From Clostridiales bacterium (GTDB lineage: Bacteria; Bacillota; Clostridia; Christensenellales; Aristaeellaceae), in NCBI GenBank assembly GCA_012513735.1, contig JAAZBR010000051.1, positions 1-6,419 on the forward strand: 6,419 nt of DNA, read 5' to 3'. The notes below the pieces were generated by a model, which worked only from the letters and a program-made list of their open reading frames with translations, ran no database searches and was not told the origin of the DNA. The translations under genes were made by a program, and so were the position numbers. Shown one piece after another: positions 6,310 through 6,419 of this stretch. Within the stretch, counting starts at the first letter, position 1. Each line of letters begins with the position of its first letter.

Positions 6310-6419
6310 GGTTTTCCCTCCGTGCCGATGTTTAGAATCTGGTCCAAGGACAGCCTGGCGTTGATGATGGATTGATAGGAAAACTGCTTGTAATTGGGCA
6401 GGAACTCCACCGTCACCCA
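6306..6419 (-). CDS. C-terminal fragment of a gene upstream of the oxidoreductase, possibly a sugar phosphate isomerase/epimerase
   Basis: On the minus strand an open frame enters from the right edge and runs 37 codons to a TGA at 6306-6308. It starts WVTVEFLPNYKQFSYQSI and ends LNIGTEGKP. The stop overlaps the oxidoreductase ATG by 4 nt (ATGA), a typical coupled operon junction, which is the main support that it is real. A final WVTVEFLP strand followed by a helix is reminiscent of the last strand and helix of xylose-isomerase-like TIM-barrel (sugar phosphate isomerase/epimerase) proteins, which often sit beside Gfo/Idh/MocA genes. With only the tail visible, the family assignment is tentative. 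Confidence 0.6.
   Translation of the reverse strand, partial: WVTVEFLPNYKQFSYQSIINARLSLDQILNIGTEGKP

Noticed and set aside
5395..6375. Plus-strand open frames (135 and 153 codons) opposite the oxidoreductase
   Set aside because: They are antisense to a clear Gfo/Idh/MocA gene, lack family motifs and would run against the coupled minus-strand operon.

Overview
The window looks like a chromosomal piece of a fairly G+C-rich anaerobic Firmicute, probably a gut-type Clostridia. The reasons are strong AGGAGG ribosome-binding sites, a sigma-A consensus promoter, tight operon spacing and clostridial-looking protein families. This lineage call is an inference from style and family resemblance; there is no rRNA or marker gene here.

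Layout. Bases 1-130 hold no convincing gene. They hold closely packed palindromes and a perfect intrinsic terminator that closes an upstream unit outside the window. Bases 157-253 carry a full-consensus promoter (TTGACA, 17 nt, TATAAT), two inverted repeats just downstream of the likely transcription start, and a strong Shine-Dalgarno. From 254 to 5130 runs a plus-strand operon: L-arabinose isomerase (araA), an FGGY sugar kinase of the XylB-like type that is most likely the L-ribulokinase, L-ribulose-5-phosphate 4-epimerase (araD), and a uroporphyrinogen-decarboxylase-superfamily (URO-D) gene. A GC-rich hairpin at 5191-5226 probably ends this transcript. On the minus strand, converging on the operon, are a Gfo/Idh/MocA-type oxidoreductase (5257-6309) and, overlapping its start by 4 nt, the last 37 codons of another gene that runs off the right edge.

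How the genes work together. AraA, the kinase and AraD form the complete route from L-arabinose through L-ribulose and L-ribulose-5-phosphate to D-xylulose-5-phosphate, which enters the pentose phosphate pathway. No transporter, arabinosidase or AraR-type regulator is in the window. The minus-strand pair looks like a separate sugar or polyol oxidation/isomerisation unit.

The most notable point is the fourth operon gene. Its start is fixed by a TAATG overlap with araD and a strong Shine-Dalgarno, but codon 36 is an in-frame TAG (4216-4218). The same frame continues without interruption to a normal URO-D-family C-terminus. Either it carries a nonsense mutation or sequence error, or the amber codon is read through. 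TAG also ends this gene and the Gfo/Idh gene, which argues against general reassignment of TAG. I see no new defence system, CRISPR array, RNA gene or complete mobile element.
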